From the NCBI RefSeq assembly GCF_030845175.1, contig NZ_CP132542.1, forward strand, positions 1,048,501 to 1,112,500: a stretch of 64,000 nt of DNA. Direction: 5' to 3'. The position numbers were made by a program, and so were the translations under genes. The notes under the pieces are model-generated. The model did no database searches. It saw only the letters and a list, made by a program, of their open reading frames with translations, and was not told the origin of the DNA. Source of the stretch: Coralliovum pocilloporae (lineage in GTDB: Bacteria; Pseudomonadota; Alphaproteobacteria; Rhizobiales; Cohaesibacteraceae). This document shows, one piece after another, positions 19,190 to 29,194 of this stretch. Position 1 is the stretch's first letter; every line of letters begins with the position of its first letter.

Positions 19190-19902
19190 GGCACGGCCAT
19201 TCTATTGTTGCCCTGATCCCCGCACTCAATGAAGCCGAGAGCATTTCCCATGTTCTTCGGGCAATGCCTCGCTGGGTCGATCAGGTAATCGTCGTGGACA
19301 ATGGCTCAGAAGACGCCACAGCCAGTCTGGCCCGGGCATCAGGAGCAGATGTCATCTCAGAGCCAAGACGGGGTTACGGCGCGGCCTGTCTCCGCGGCCT
19401 TGATGCTGTTCAGGCGACAGACATCATCCTCTTTACCGATGCAGATTACAGTGATGACCTGGAACAGGCAGCCGAGCTCGTCGATCCTGTTGCGAAAGGT
19501 GATGCCGATCTGGTTATCGGCGCACGGGCCTCCGGTCTTGCGGAACCCGGTGCACTGTCACCGCATCAGAGGTTTGGCAACGGACTGGCCTGCTTGCTGA
19601 TTCGCCGGATATGGGGCAGTTCGGTCTCAGACCTCGGCCCTTTCCGTGCGATCCGGGCAGAGACCCTCCGCAAACTCGCTATGCATGATCATGGTTATGG
19701 CTGGACCATCGAAATGCAGATCAAGGCCATCCAGCATAATCTGGAGATCCTGGAAATCCCTGTCACCTATCGGCGCCGGATTGGAACATCAAAGATATCG
19801 GGAACCGTCAGTGGAAGCCTCAAGGCAGGCTACACGATCCTCAAGGTCCTGTTCTCTCTTGCTCTGAAGGAGCGTTTTTCGCAATTGTCTGCGAAATTCT
19901 AA
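19186..19902 (+). CDS. GT2-family glycosyltransferase (dolichyl/polyprenyl-phosphate mannose synthase-like)
   Basis: The fold is GT-A: VALIPALNEAESI at the N-terminus, VVDNGSEDAT for nucleotide binding and FTDADYSDD as the metal-binding DxD region. The length (238 residues) matches soluble DPM1-like enzymes, which load a sugar onto polyprenyl phosphate. ATG at 19186 overlaps the preceding stop as ATGA. The frame continues upstream to 19135, but that would run deep into the GT-C gene. Together the two genes form a donor-making and donor-using pair. Its 3' end meets the convergent esterase gene. Confidence 0.85.
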   Translation: MRHGHSIVALIPALNEAESISHVLRAMPRWVDQVIVVDNGSEDATASLARASGADVISEPRRGYGAACLRGLDAVQATDIILFTDADYSDDLEQAAELVDPVAKGDADLVIGARASGLAEPGALSPHQRFGNGLACLLIRRIWGSSVSDLGPFRAIRAETLRKLAMHDHGYGWTIEMQIKAIQHNLEILEIPVTYRRRIGTSKISGTVSGSLKAGYTILKVLFSLALKERFSQLSAKF

Positions 19903-20750
19903 TTCCACTTCAGCCGATCACTGAGCAGACGCCAGGCACGGGCGACCCAGACAGGACGGACAGAATGTCCACCGCTATGCTTGCAGAATTCCACAATCCG
20001 GCTGCCGCAATGTGAGCGGCGTTCACAGGTCAAACGCCCTTCCCGGATGGTCCTGGGCGGTTCTGCACTGCATTGCCCCTGTTTATAGACACGCTTGAAC
20101 ATCTCCCGGATATCACCTTGCTTCCACTGACCACGAATCCAGCGCCCAGTCAGCGGAAAAGTCTTGTCGGAGGTTCCATGTACGTGAATGATATTGGGTA
20201 CGGGGCTCGGGCAGCTTATCGGCAGCGGCTCCCACAAAGTCCCCGCGATAGGTGCAAAACCGGCAAACTGGCTGCCACGGTAACAGGCCAGATTCCATGC
20301 CATGGTGCCGCCGATTGAAAAGCCCGAGACCATGATCCGGGACCGGTCAATCGCAAAACGCTTCATCGCATCATTCAGGACATCATCAATGAAGGCCAGT
20401 TCATCACGCCTCTGGCGTGGTCCGCCGGGAAAAGACCAGCTGCGATAGAGGCCATCCGGCGCGATCAGCGCGACGCCAAGTTCATCGGTCACCCGCTTCA
20501 GTGCGTTGAAATTCAACACGCCTTCCGCATTGCCATTGAACCCGTGGAAATAGAGGATTGCACCGACTTTTTGCCCCGGCTTGACACCATCCGGCATTCT
20601 CAGTCGGTAATCACCGCTTTTGACCTGACAAGGCTGGTCAAGGCCGCAGGACTGCTCCGCCTGTCTGGCATGCACAGATGTCGAAAAGCCTGATACAGAC
20701 AGGAAAGCCAGAGCAAATCCGGCATATAGGGAACAAAAAGATCGCTTCAT
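19899..20750 (-). CDS. LpqC-like secreted alpha/beta-hydrolase (esterase/PHB depolymerase family)
   Basis: An N-terminal signal peptide ends near VHA (residue 29). The core holds YFHGFNGN as oxyanion region, the nucleophile elbow GFSIGG and a late GGHS histidine, giving the Ser-Asp-His set of the LpqC/polyhydroxybutyrate-depolymerase/feruloyl-esterase group. Several cysteines (for example SCGLDQPC) suggest disulfides in the periplasm. ATG at 20750 is chosen over an upstream in-frame TTG at 20765. The natural ester is unknown. The stop codon overlaps that of the convergent GT2 gene by four bases. Confidence 0.75.
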   Translation of the reverse strand: MKRSFCSLYAGFALAFLSVSGFSTSVHARQAEQSCGLDQPCQVKSGDYRLRMPDGVKPGQKVGAILYFHGFNGNAEGVLNFNALKRVTDELGVALIAPDGLYRSWSFPGGPRQRRDELAFIDDVLNDAMKRFAIDRSRIMVSGFSIGGTMAWNLACYRGSQFAGFAPIAGTLWEPLPISCPSPVPNIIHVHGTSDKTFPLTGRWIRGQWKQGDIREMFKRVYKQGQCSAEPPRTIREGRLTCERRSHCGSRIVEFCKHSGGHSVRPVWVARAWRLLSDRLKWN

Positions 20751-20879
20751 TGAGGACCCCGGCAATGGCTCTCACGAGAATAGTCTCATCACAGATTGCC
20801 CGTACGGGAGTGCTAATCAAGCGAAGCTTGAACACAAGCCTGTGAGGCACCGGACACAGCCCGGCACCTCCTCATGCGC

Positions 20880-21362
20880 TTATTCAGCAATCGCCTTTTT
20901 GGCAATAGAAGCGAAAATGCCGTCCAGCTCAGACGCCAGCGCCTTCAGCGCTTCACCACCCTCTTTGAAATAAGGAGAGAAGACATGGGTGGGCGTCTTG
21001 TAGGACAGGGTCGCCGTGCCATCCTCATTCTCGGTCACATAGAAACGGACCGGTGCTTCGATACCCGCTGAGACCGAGGCCTTCAGCATGCGGCGTGCAA
21101 AGTCATTGCGATAGACACCAATGATCCTGTTGCCCGGGATAGTAATGCCCTGCCGCTTGGCCCCTCCAGAGGCTGTTGCTGTGGTCACAAGCCCCATCTT
21201 GTGGTCCTTGACGGACGCTCTCACCCGCTCAACAAGATCGCTATAGCTATGCGTTGTCGGGTGGACATGCCATCCCTCCCGCTCAGCCGGAGCACCGGCA
21301 AACGCCAGACCGGACAAGGCGAAGCAGCCCAAAACAGCCATTAGAATTCTGGAAATCATCAT
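20880..21362 (-). CDS. DUF302 exported protein
   Basis: About 160 residues with a signal peptide ending at LAFA. The body matches DUF302: VERVRASVKDHKMGLVTT at the start and later IGVYRNDFARRML, a small ligand-binding fold often linked to redox or sulfur genes. ATG at 21362 is chosen because GGTGGAG lies four bases upstream; the frame is open to 21395 and overlaps the transporter stop. It is cotranscribed with the YeeE/YedE-type transporter. Confidence 0.75.
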   Translation of the reverse strand: MMISRILMAVLGCFALSGLAFAGAPAEREGWHVHPTTHSYSDLVERVRASVKDHKMGLVTTATASGGAKRQGITIPGNRIIGVYRNDFARRMLKASVSAGIEAPVRFYVTENEDGTATLSYKTPTHVFSPYFKEGGEALKALASELDGIFASIAKKAIAE

Positions 21363-21391
21363 AATTCTCCACCAATGAAAAATAATCGAAA

Positions 21392-22561
21392 TCAAACCGC
21401 CTGCCGAGACCGGCCCGGCCAGGAATCAACAAGAGCTTTCAGATGAGAGCCGACAGTACTGCCGATAAAACCGAACACCAGCCAGCCCCAGCCATGCAGG
21501 CTGCCGGATACGAGACCGCCCAGATAGGCACCAATATTGCACCCGTAAGCAAGTCGTGCGCCGTATCCCATCAGAAGCCCGCCGAAAATAGCCGTTGCAA
21601 TTTCTTTTGGTGGAATTTTGGCAACAGGCGCGAAGCGGCCGGACAGGGATGCAGCAATCAGCGCGCCCAGAATAATGCCAAAATTCATCACCGAGGTTGA
21701 ATCCGTCAGAAGACTGCGATTGAGGCGACCCACCTGGTTCTGCCAGTAGGGCCAGGTTTCCACTTCTATCCCGGCGACAGAGAACACTTTCGCTCCCCAA
21801 AGCGCAAAGGCCGACGTAATCCCCCAGGGCCGCCCAAGAACCAGCAGCGTGGCCACAACAACAATAACCAGCGCCAGAGCACCTGCCAGCATCGACCATG
21901 GGCCTTTCAGGAAGGATTCGGTTTTCCCGAAGGACTGAAGTGTCCCATGGGATCGCTTCTCAAACACGATTGTCAGAAGGGCAATCGTGCCAAGCAGGCC
22001 AAGCGTCAGCAGTAATGCGGGTCCCAGACCCAGCTGCCTCACCATGGAATAGGCCTTGAGACTTGGCAAAGCCTGCCACTCAGGCAAATGAGCTGTTGCG
22101 ATAACCGATCCGGCCACAAAGGCCGCAAGCGTAATCACCATTCGGGTTGAACCGCCACCCACCGTAAACAAGGTGCCGGATGCACAGCCGCCTCCAAATT
22201 GCATGCCAAGACCGAACATGAAGGCACCGAAGGCTGCCGCAATACCAAACGGAAACACAAAACCACCGGTTCTAAAACCGACATCAGCACCATAAACAAA
22301 CAGAGGAAAGGAGATACAGACCGAGAGGCCGATCAGAATCATCTGAGCTCTCAGACCGGCACCACGGCGCTCAAGCACCATCCGTCGCCAGGCTGCTGTG
22401 AAGCCGAATTTCGCATGGTAAAGCGCAATACCGGCAAAGGCTCCAATAGCTGCACCACTAGCTATCCGACCGGATCCGATCTCAGCTGCAGCCCATATTA
22501 AAGCCACCAAAAGGCCAAATGCGACAACAAGAGGCGTAGTCTGGAGTTTGGTGTCCGACAT
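21392..22561 (-). CDS. YeeE/YedE-family sulfur-compound transporter (TsuA-like)
   Basis: The 389-residue membrane protein has about nine to ten membrane segments and the two pseudo-symmetric motifs of the family, GGGCASGT (near residue 125) and YGCNIGAY (near residue 345). Their cysteines line the substrate path in thiosulfate transporters. It probably imports thiosulfate or a similar reduced sulfur compound, perhaps with the DUF302 protein downstream. No sulfurtransferase or TusA-like gene is adjacent. ATG at 22561 starts it. Confidence 0.8.
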   Translation of the reverse strand: MSDTKLQTTPLVVAFGLLVALIWAAAEIGSGRIASGAAIGAFAGIALYHAKFGFTAAWRRMVLERRGAGLRAQMILIGLSVCISFPLFVYGADVGFRTGGFVFPFGIAAAFGAFMFGLGMQFGGGCASGTLFTVGGGSTRMVITLAAFVAGSVIATAHLPEWQALPSLKAYSMVRQLGLGPALLLTLGLLGTIALLTIVFEKRSHGTLQSFGKTESFLKGPWSMLAGALALVIVVVATLLVLGRPWGITSAFALWGAKVFSVAGIEVETWPYWQNQVGRLNRSLLTDSTSVMNFGIILGALIAASLSGRFAPVAKIPPKEIATAIFGGLLMGYGARLAYGCNIGAYLGGLVSGSLHGWGWLVFGFIGSTVGSHLKALVDSWPGRSRQAV

Positions 22562-22767
22562 AGAATTGCCTCATTAAAAGGAAAAGTGGCAAACAGCGCT
22601 GTTCCTAACGGAACGGATGCGGAGGGGGAATGCATATCGCAAAAATCAAGCATTCGAAAGTTCGCATCTATTCAAAGCTCGGTGAACAAGTTTGATGAGA
22701 CCCGTTACCGGGCGCGCGTGTATAGAACCGAATACATATGTTCAAATGAATAAGTACGGAGCCAGCC

Positions 22768-24123
22768 ATGCCGACAACCGATATGTTCGGTTACGAGATT
22801 TCCCTTGACGATAAGGCCGCTCTATCTTCCTGGAATTCTTTGGTTTTCGCTTTTCTTGCCCACTCCGCGGAAACCCCTGTTCATCTCGAAGCCCTGTTCA
22901 AACGCCTGCCGGATGCACCGATGGGACATGTTATGAAGGGTTTCTTCTGCCTGTTGCTCGGCAGGCGGGAGCTCGTCGAAACAGCCGCTGCAACAGCCGC
23001 AAAGGTAACCGGACTGCGTCAGATCGGTGCGCTTAATGAGCGCGAAAGCCTTTATGCCGACGCCTTGAATGCCTGGCTGAGCGGTCGCCCGACCCTTTCA
23101 GCCGAGCTGATGGACCGCATTCTGGCCCGCTGGCCCGCAGATGCTGTCGCTCTTAAGCTCGGTCATGGCATCCGCTTTATCCTGGGCGATTCAAAAGGCA
23201 TGTTGACTTCCATTGAAGCTGTGCAGAACACCTACGGCACCGACCATCCTGCCTTTGGCTATGTGCAGGGGTGCCGGGCCTTTGCACTTGAGGAATGCGG
23301 TCGTCAGACAGAAGCCGAACAGGCTGGCATTCTGGCTCTGCAACACGCCAGAGACGACGCCTGGGGTCTGCATGCCGTCGCCCATGTCTATGACATGACC
23401 GGTCGGGCTGATACTGGCGTCACATGGCTGTCGAGCCAGCCGGAAGCCTGGCAGCATTGTAACAATTTCGGTTATCATGTCTGGTGGCACCTGGCGTTGT
23501 TCCATCTTGATCGCCGCGAGTTTGACGTGGTGCTTGACCTCTATGATCGCCATGTTCGCAAGGATCAGTCTGACGACTATCGCGACATTTCAAACGGTGC
23601 ATCCATGCTGATGCGACTGGAGCTGGAAGGTGTCGATGTCGGCAATCGCTGGGAAGAGATGGCCGCCATCAGCGAAGGGCGGACGGAAGACGGTTGTGTT
23701 GTCTTTGCCGACCTTCACTATCTGCTGGCTCTGATGGGCGGTGACAGAACGGATTCCGCCAAGACCCTGGTGAACAGAATTCGCCGCGACGCAGTCAGAC
23801 ACCAGACGGATATGGATCAGGTCGCTCATACCCCTGGTATTGCCGCCGCCATCGGGATACAGGCCTTCATGGATGGAGATAACGCGTCAGCGTTTACCCA
23901 TCTGAAGACGGCTTACGGATCCATGCAGCGCATCGGCGGCAGCCACGCGCAGCGTGATGTATTTGATCGACTGACCATTGAAGCCGCCATTCGCTCCGGC
24001 CAGATTGAGGACGCCAACCGGCTCCTTGAAGACCGTGTCAACAGACGCGGTGGCGAGGATGGCTATACAAGAACACGCGCGTCGTTTATAGCGCAGCTGG
24101 GAAGAGTTGAAGCCACGGCCTGA
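22768..24123 (+). CDS. Tetratricopeptide repeat protein, TTC38 family
   Basis: The 451-residue soluble protein is all-helical with TPR-like repeats. It has the TTC38 features: a GHVMKGFFCLLL stretch, HDPxH-like WGLHAVAHVYDMTGR, and HVWWHLALFHLDRREFD in the centre. The family occurs in many proteobacteria and in animals; its biochemical role is unknown. The gene stands alone, 75 bases before the opg operon, and could share its promoter. No signal peptide. Confidence 0.8.
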   Translation: MPTTDMFGYEISLDDKAALSSWNSLVFAFLAHSAETPVHLEALFKRLPDAPMGHVMKGFFCLLLGRRELVETAAATAAKVTGLRQIGALNERESLYADALNAWLSGRPTLSAELMDRILARWPADAVALKLGHGIRFILGDSKGMLTSIEAVQNTYGTDHPAFGYVQGCRAFALEECGRQTEAEQAGILALQHARDDAWGLHAVAHVYDMTGRADTGVTWLSSQPEAWQHCNNFGYHVWWHLALFHLDRREFDVVLDLYDRHVRKDQSDDYRDISNGASMLMRLELEGVDVGNRWEEMAAISEGRTEDGCVVFADLHYLLALMGGDRTDSAKTLVNRIRRDAVRHQTDMDQVAHTPGIAAAIGIQAFMDGDNASAFTHLKTAYGSMQRIGGSHAQRDVFDRLTIEAAIRSGQIEDANRLLEDRVNRRGGEDGYTRTRASFIAQLGRVEATA

Positions 24124-24197
24124 CCGGGGTTTCTGCTCGACAGGAGCCACCACAAACGCTCCATCAGAAGACAAAGACCAAAGAGAGACCTGAAGGC

Positions 24198-25538
24198 ATG
24201 AGTGCAACATCCGCACAGGCTAAGAAAAAGCCACGTGATCCGCGTCTGGACTTCTTTCGCGGCATAGCGATGTTCATCATCTTCATTGCTCATGTGCCGG
24301 GCAACTCCTGGACCATGTGGATTCCGGCACGCTTCGGATATTCAGACGCAACCGAGATCTTCGTCTTCTGCTCCGGCATGGCATCATCCTTTGCCTTTGC
24401 CAGCGTTTTCGTCTCTCATGGCTGGTGGATGGGCGCGGCCCGTATCTCACACCGCATCTGGCAGGTCTACTGGGCACAAATTGGCCTGTTCTTTGTCATT
24501 GCAGGCATGCTTTGGGCCATGGAAGCCAACAAGGAAGCACTGATTTCCACGCTGGCCGGGACATTTGACCCCACAGTTCACACACGGGATTTCGTCGGCG
24601 CGCTCAACCTCCGCAACTTTTTCAATGATCCCGGAACCAATCTGGTCGGGTTGATGACCCTGACCTATGTGCCGAACTATTTCGACATTCTGCCGATGTA
24701 TCTGGGCATTCTGGCTCTTATTCCCGCAGTGATGCTGGCTCACCGGTATGGCGGCATGCCGCTGGTGATTGCTCTGAGCGTTGTGCTGTGGACCTGGGCT
24801 AATCTGTCCAATTTCGACGCCTTCATCTCGCAACTGGTCGGCAGCACGGACGGAATTGGTCTCTCCGCCTTGACCCTGCAACTGCCTGCAGAGCCCTGGA
24901 CCGAGCGTCCCTGGTTTTTCAATCCGTTTGCCTGGCAGCTTGTGTTCTTCACCGGCTTTGCCTTCGGCCTCGGCTGGCTGAAGCAGCCTCCAGTCCGCAA
25001 AGGTCTGATTATTCTGGCCATTGCTGTTGTACTCATCAACATTCCTCTGCGCTTTCATCTGGTTCTGCGGAATATTCCAGACATTCAGGACGTCATCGGC
25101 TTTTTCCCAGACACGCGTGAATGGAGAGACTTCCTCCGCCCGCTTGGACAAAAGACCGAGTTTGGTGTTCTGCGTTACATCCATTTCCTTGCGCTGGCCT
25201 ATCTGGCCTGGGCCGCTTTCGGGCGCTGGGGCTGGGCTCTGCTTGAATCACCCGTCTGGAGCCGGACCATCAATGTAATCCGCAAGGTTGGCCAGCAGTC
25301 CCTGGCCGTCTTCCTGGTCAGCATGGTCGCATCACGCGGCATTGGTGAAATTATCTGGATTTTCGAGCGGACAGAGCTTGCCCGTGCAATCGGTAATCTT
25401 TCAGGCTTTGCCATGTTGATCGCAACCGCTTATACCGTCTCCTGGTACAAGTCCCAGCCTTGGCGGAAGGTGGCTCCATCACCAGCCACCAACGCATTCG
25501 GAGACGCAACACCACCGGTACGGCAGCCTGCCGAGTGA
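24198..25538 (+). CDS. opgC: OpgC, membrane acyltransferase modifying periplasmic glucans
   Basis: The 446-residue protein has about ten membrane helices. Its N-terminus RDPRLDFFRGIAMFIIFIAH is typical of OpgC proteins, which attach succinyl or similar groups to osmoregulated periplasmic glucans. A catalytic histidine candidate lies in FIAHVPGN. It is followed 46 to 70 bases later by the glucan biosynthesis protein G/D gene and then opgH, forming a complete glucan operon. It is cytoplasmic-membrane located. Confidence 0.85.
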   Translation: MSATSAQAKKKPRDPRLDFFRGIAMFIIFIAHVPGNSWTMWIPARFGYSDATEIFVFCSGMASSFAFASVFVSHGWWMGAARISHRIWQVYWAQIGLFFVIAGMLWAMEANKEALISTLAGTFDPTVHTRDFVGALNLRNFFNDPGTNLVGLMTLTYVPNYFDILPMYLGILALIPAVMLAHRYGGMPLVIALSVVLWTWANLSNFDAFISQLVGSTDGIGLSALTLQLPAEPWTERPWFFNPFAWQLVFFTGFAFGLGWLKQPPVRKGLIILAIAVVLINIPLRFHLVLRNIPDIQDVIGFFPDTREWRDFLRPLGQKTEFGVLRYIHFLALAYLAWAAFGRWGWALLESPVWSRTINVIRKVGQQSLAVFLVSMVASRGIGEIIWIFERTELARAIGNLSGFAMLIATAYTVSWYKSQPWRKVAPSPATNAFGDATPPVRQPAE

Positions 25539-25608
25539 GATTTCTGCCTCTGCTTCCAGTACCCGGATAACCGGGCAGGTACAGTTGGCAAGACTGTTGG
25601 GAGAACAG

Positions 25609-27150
25609 ATGGATCTGCGCCGACGTAACGTTCTGCAAGCTTTGGCTTTTCTGGGCTTTATACCAGCTATTGGCAGCCCGACCGCCACACTTGCCGGTAT
25701 GCCGGAACTGGAGGGTGACGAACCGTTCTCTCCCGACACCGTAAGGACCCTTGCGCAGGCGCTGTCAAAGGAAAGCTTCACACCGTCCAGCCCGTTGCCA
25801 AAAGCCTGGCGCGCACTGAGCTATCACCAGCATCACGAAATCCAGCCAAGAGCAGAAAAAGCCGTTTGGGCCGGACGCGAGGATGTAAAGGCACGCGGGC
25901 ATCTTCTGGCACCGGGCTCGGTCTACAGAACTCCGGTCAACGTCTTTCTGGTGGAAGATAACCGCCAGCGACGCCTGGTCTTTGATGCCGACGCTTTCCA
26001 CTTCGGCCCCGATGTTCCCAATCTGCCGATTAACGAGCAGGTCAATTATTCAGGCGTTGAATTGCTGACACCTGATGGCGGTGACCAACAGCTCCATCCC
26101 TTCCTCACCTTCCAGGGTGCCAGTTATTTCCGTGCGATTGCCCAGGGGCAGCACTATGGCCTCTCAGCCCGGGGACTTGCTCTCAGAACGGCAACCCATC
26201 ACGGGGAGGAGTTCCCGGCGTTCAGAACGTTCTGGCTGGAAACACCTGACGACGGCGATCAGAAACTGGTGGTCCATGCTCTTCTTGAATCGCCCAGTGT
26301 TTCAGGGGCTTATACCTTCCATATCTGGCATGGAAATCCGACCCGGATGGATGTAAGCGCCTCTCTTTTCCCGCGTGTTGATCTGGACCATGTGGGGATA
26401 GCGCCCCTCACTTCCATGTTCCTCTACGATGAAAAGAACCGCATAAAGTTTGATGATGTAAGACCAGCGATACATGATTCAGACGGCTTGCTGGTCCATA
26501 ACGGCAATGGGGAATGGCTCTGGCGTCCGCTGAACAATCCGGCATCCCTGCAGGTCAGCCAGTTTCTGGATACAAACCCGCAAGGGTTTGGTCTGGCCCA
26601 GCGGTCTCGCGAATTCAGTGATTTCGCAGACCCGGCAGCCCGGTATGAAATTCGGCCCACCCTCTGGGTTGAGCCCCATGATCCGTGGGGTAAAGGTGCT
26701 GTTTCACTCGTCGAGATTCCATCTGACAAGGAAACCAACGACAATATCGTTGCCTTCTGGCGACCGGACACGCCTCTGGAAGCCGAACGGGAACACCGGT
26801 TCGGCTATACGCTGCAATGGTGCTGGGAGCCTCCAGTCGATTGTCCCCTTTCAAAAGTCCAGACCACGCGGGAGGGCAAAAGCCGCACACACGCGCGTGT
26901 GATGGCAATTGATTTCCATAAATCCGACCTTCTGCCCGATGATGCTGGCGCGGTACGACCTTTCGTTAGCGGCTACCCGGGGGCAATCAGTAATGTATCC
27001 GTCACAAAAAATCCCGAAACAGGCGGTATGCAATTGCTGTTTGACTTTGATCCCGGTGAAGAAACAGCTATGGAACTGCGTGCCCAACTGCGAACACCTG
27101 ACGGCAAGAACCCATTGACGGAGGTCTGGTTATACCGATGGACCAGCTAA
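25609..27150 (+). CDS. Periplasmic glucan biosynthesis protein OpgG/OpgD
   Basis: ATG at 25609 gives 513 residues starting MDLRRRNVLQALAFLG, a twin-arginine-like signal that favours the OpgD branch. The mature protein has the MdoG fold: FDADAFHFGPD, VNYSGVELLTPDG, ASYFRAIAQGQHYGLSARGLALRTA (split here, seen near residues 165-190) and EFPAFRTFWLE. It works in the periplasm with OpgH on glucan branching or release. A frame extension to TTG 25585 is unlikely. Its end overlaps the opgH start by 13 bases. Confidence 0.85.
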   Translation: MDLRRRNVLQALAFLGFIPAIGSPTATLAGMPELEGDEPFSPDTVRTLAQALSKESFTPSSPLPKAWRALSYHQHHEIQPRAEKAVWAGREDVKARGHLLAPGSVYRTPVNVFLVEDNRQRRLVFDADAFHFGPDVPNLPINEQVNYSGVELLTPDGGDQQLHPFLTFQGASYFRAIAQGQHYGLSARGLALRTATHHGEEFPAFRTFWLETPDDGDQKLVVHALLESPSVSGAYTFHIWHGNPTRMDVSASLFPRVDLDHVGIAPLTSMFLYDEKNRIKFDDVRPAIHDSDGLLVHNGNGEWLWRPLNNPASLQVSQFLDTNPQGFGLAQRSREFSDFADPAARYEIRPTLWVEPHDPWGKGAVSLVEIPSDKETNDNIVAFWRPDTPLEAEREHRFGYTLQWCWEPPVDCPLSKVQTTREGKSRTHARVMAIDFHKSDLLPDDAGAVRPFVSGYPGAISNVSVTKNPETGGMQLLFDFDPGEETAMELRAQLRTPDGKNPLTEVWLYRWTS

Positions 27151-29135
27151 CCCATCTAGCAAATGCAGAGAAGATTGCCGTCCTTGGACCAAAGGCAGGC
27201 GATATTCATCCGCTGGTGCCGGAGGAAAATGGTCTGGATATGCCGGATCAGGACTTCAGTCAGACCTTTCAGGATGAAGATGCGCCTGAACGCCTGAAAG
27301 ACCCTCAGGCCCGGATCTGGCGGATTGTGGTCTTTGGTGCAACTGCCGCATTATCCGGCTGGTGTTCATGGGAAATGTTCTCAATCCTGTCCATGCAGGG
27401 ACTGAGCATTCTCGAAGCCATGATGGGCTTTGCCTTCACACTGAGCTTCATCTGGATTGCACTTGCCTGCGTCAATGCGATGATTGGCACCACAACGCTG
27501 CTCGGTGGCCTTTTGTCATCCCGCTGGCGGACAGAGGCGCAAGGGCCCACCGATCATCTGGATGTAGCCCTCTTGCTGCCGACCTATAATGAAAGTCCTT
27601 CCATGGTGCTCGGCAATGCGGTCGCCATGCTGCAGGAACTGGGTCAGGCCGAAACGAAGCATCAGTTCTCACTCTATGTCCTGAGTGACACGACAGATTA
27701 TGCGGTTGTCGTAAAAGAGATCCAGGCAATCCAGGCAGCCCGTCGTCTTCTTCCGGACGGTACTCGCCTTTACTATCGACGTCGCGACAAGAATATCGGC
27801 AAGAAAGCTGGCAATATTGCCGAATGGTGTCGCCGCTGGGGTGGTCGCTACGATGCAATGCTGACGCTGGATGCTGACAGCCTGATGAGCAGCAGGGCTA
27901 TTATCTCACTATCCGATGCCCTTGCATCTGATCCAACGGCAGGGCTCGTCCAGTCCATGCCGCAGATCATCAAGACCCAGACACTGTTTGCCCGCCTGCA
28001 GCAATTTGCCAACACCGCCTACGGTCCGGTTCTGGCCGCTGGTCTTGCCACATGGTCTCGTGGTGAAGGCAATTACTGGGGCCACAATGCCATTATCAGA
28101 ACCCGCGTCTTTGCCAAATGTGCAGGCCTTCCGCACCTGAAAGGCCCAGGACTGATGGGTGGTCATATTCTGAGCCATGATTTCGTCGAAGCCGCTCTTT
28201 TGCGTCGTGCCGGCTGGCGGGTCCGTATGCTGCCGACACGGGAAGGGTCTTATGAAGAAGCGCCTCCAGGTCTGGTCGATCACGTCGTGCGCGACCGCCG
28301 CTGGTGTCAGGGCAACCTGCAGCATCTGGGCCTTCTGATGGCACGTGGCCTGCACCCGGTCAGCCGCTTTCACCTGCTGCAGGGCGCGATGGCCTACCTG
28401 TCTGCCCTGCTCTGGTTTGCCTTTCTGGCCGTGGGCATTGCAGTTGCCTCACAGGCCGAGGTCATGCCGGTCAATTACTTCCCCGACCCCTATGCACTGT
28501 TCCCCATCTGGCCGGTTCTGGACAGTGAACGCGCATGGACATTGCTTGCATGGACCATTGGTGTTCTGCTGATGCCAAAGGCACTGGGCATTCTGACCAC
28601 GCTGATCCTGCCACCGGGAGCTCCAAGCTGGGGTGGCGCATTACGCTTTCTTGCCGGTGCCATTATCGAGCTCATTCTGTCAGCAGTTCTGGCACCCGTT
28701 ATGATGATCCAGCAGACCATTGCGATATTCCGGATCGTCAGCGGCATTGATTCAGGCTGGAAACCGCAGCGCCGGGAAAGTGAGCCGCTGCCATTTCTCG
28801 ACATCCTCCGCTTTCACCTGACCGAAACAGTTCTGGGCCTCGGGCTGACAGCAACACTCGTTATGGGCTGGATGCCGCTACTCCTGAGCCCTATCGCTAT
28901 CAGCCTGCTTCTGGCCGTGCCGCTGTCACTTCTGACACAGGCACGGGTGAGCTGGCTGGTTCAGCGCGCCGGTATTCTGGCTACTCCAGCAGACATTCAG
29001 GAGCCGGAAATCGTCACCCAGGCCACATTGCACAGCCAGATCATCGATCATGTGCTGACAAAATGGCCAACCACTGTTGAAGACGCCCAGGATACGGTGC
29101 TTTCAGGCTCCGGCCCAAAGGCAGAAGCAGGATAA
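27138..29135 (+). CDS. opgH: OpgH, membrane beta-glucosyltransferase for periplasmic glucans
   Basis: The 665-residue protein is a processive GT2 enzyme that uses UDP-glucose to build the beta-1,2-glucan backbone and moves it across the inner membrane. It has LLPTYNESPSMV for nucleotide binding, LDADS as the metal site, SHDFVEAALLRRAGW and the RDRRWCQGNLQH product-site motif, with about six to eight membrane helices flanking the catalytic part. Length is shorter than the E. coli protein (about 850) because of a short N-terminus. It is the last gene of opgC-opgG/D-opgH. Confidence 0.9.
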   Translation: MDQLTHLANAEKIAVLGPKAGDIHPLVPEENGLDMPDQDFSQTFQDEDAPERLKDPQARIWRIVVFGATAALSGWCSWEMFSILSMQGLSILEAMMGFAFTLSFIWIALACVNAMIGTTTLLGGLLSSRWRTEAQGPTDHLDVALLLPTYNESPSMVLGNAVAMLQELGQAETKHQFSLYVLSDTTDYAVVVKEIQAIQAARRLLPDGTRLYYRRRDKNIGKKAGNIAEWCRRWGGRYDAMLTLDADSLMSSRAIISLSDALASDPTAGLVQSMPQIIKTQTLFARLQQFANTAYGPVLAAGLATWSRGEGNYWGHNAIIRTRVFAKCAGLPHLKGPGLMGGHILSHDFVEAALLRRAGWRVRMLPTREGSYEEAPPGLVDHVVRDRRWCQGNLQHLGLLMARGLHPVSRFHLLQGAMAYLSALLWFAFLAVGIAVASQAEVMPVNYFPDPYALFPIWPVLDSERAWTLLAWTIGVLLMPKALGILTTLILPPGAPSWGGALRFLAGAIIELILSAVLAPVMMIQQTIAIFRIVSGIDSGWKPQRRESEPLPFLDILRFHLTETVLGLGLTATLVMGWMPLLLSPIAISLLLAVPLSLLTQARVSWLVQRAGILATPADIQEPEIVTQATLHSQIIDHVLTKWPTTVEDAQDTVLSGSGPKAEAG

Positions 29136-29194
29136 GAAAACAGCTTGAGCTTCCAGTAACTAGAACCTTTAAAACAGGTTCAAGGGAGTTCGAG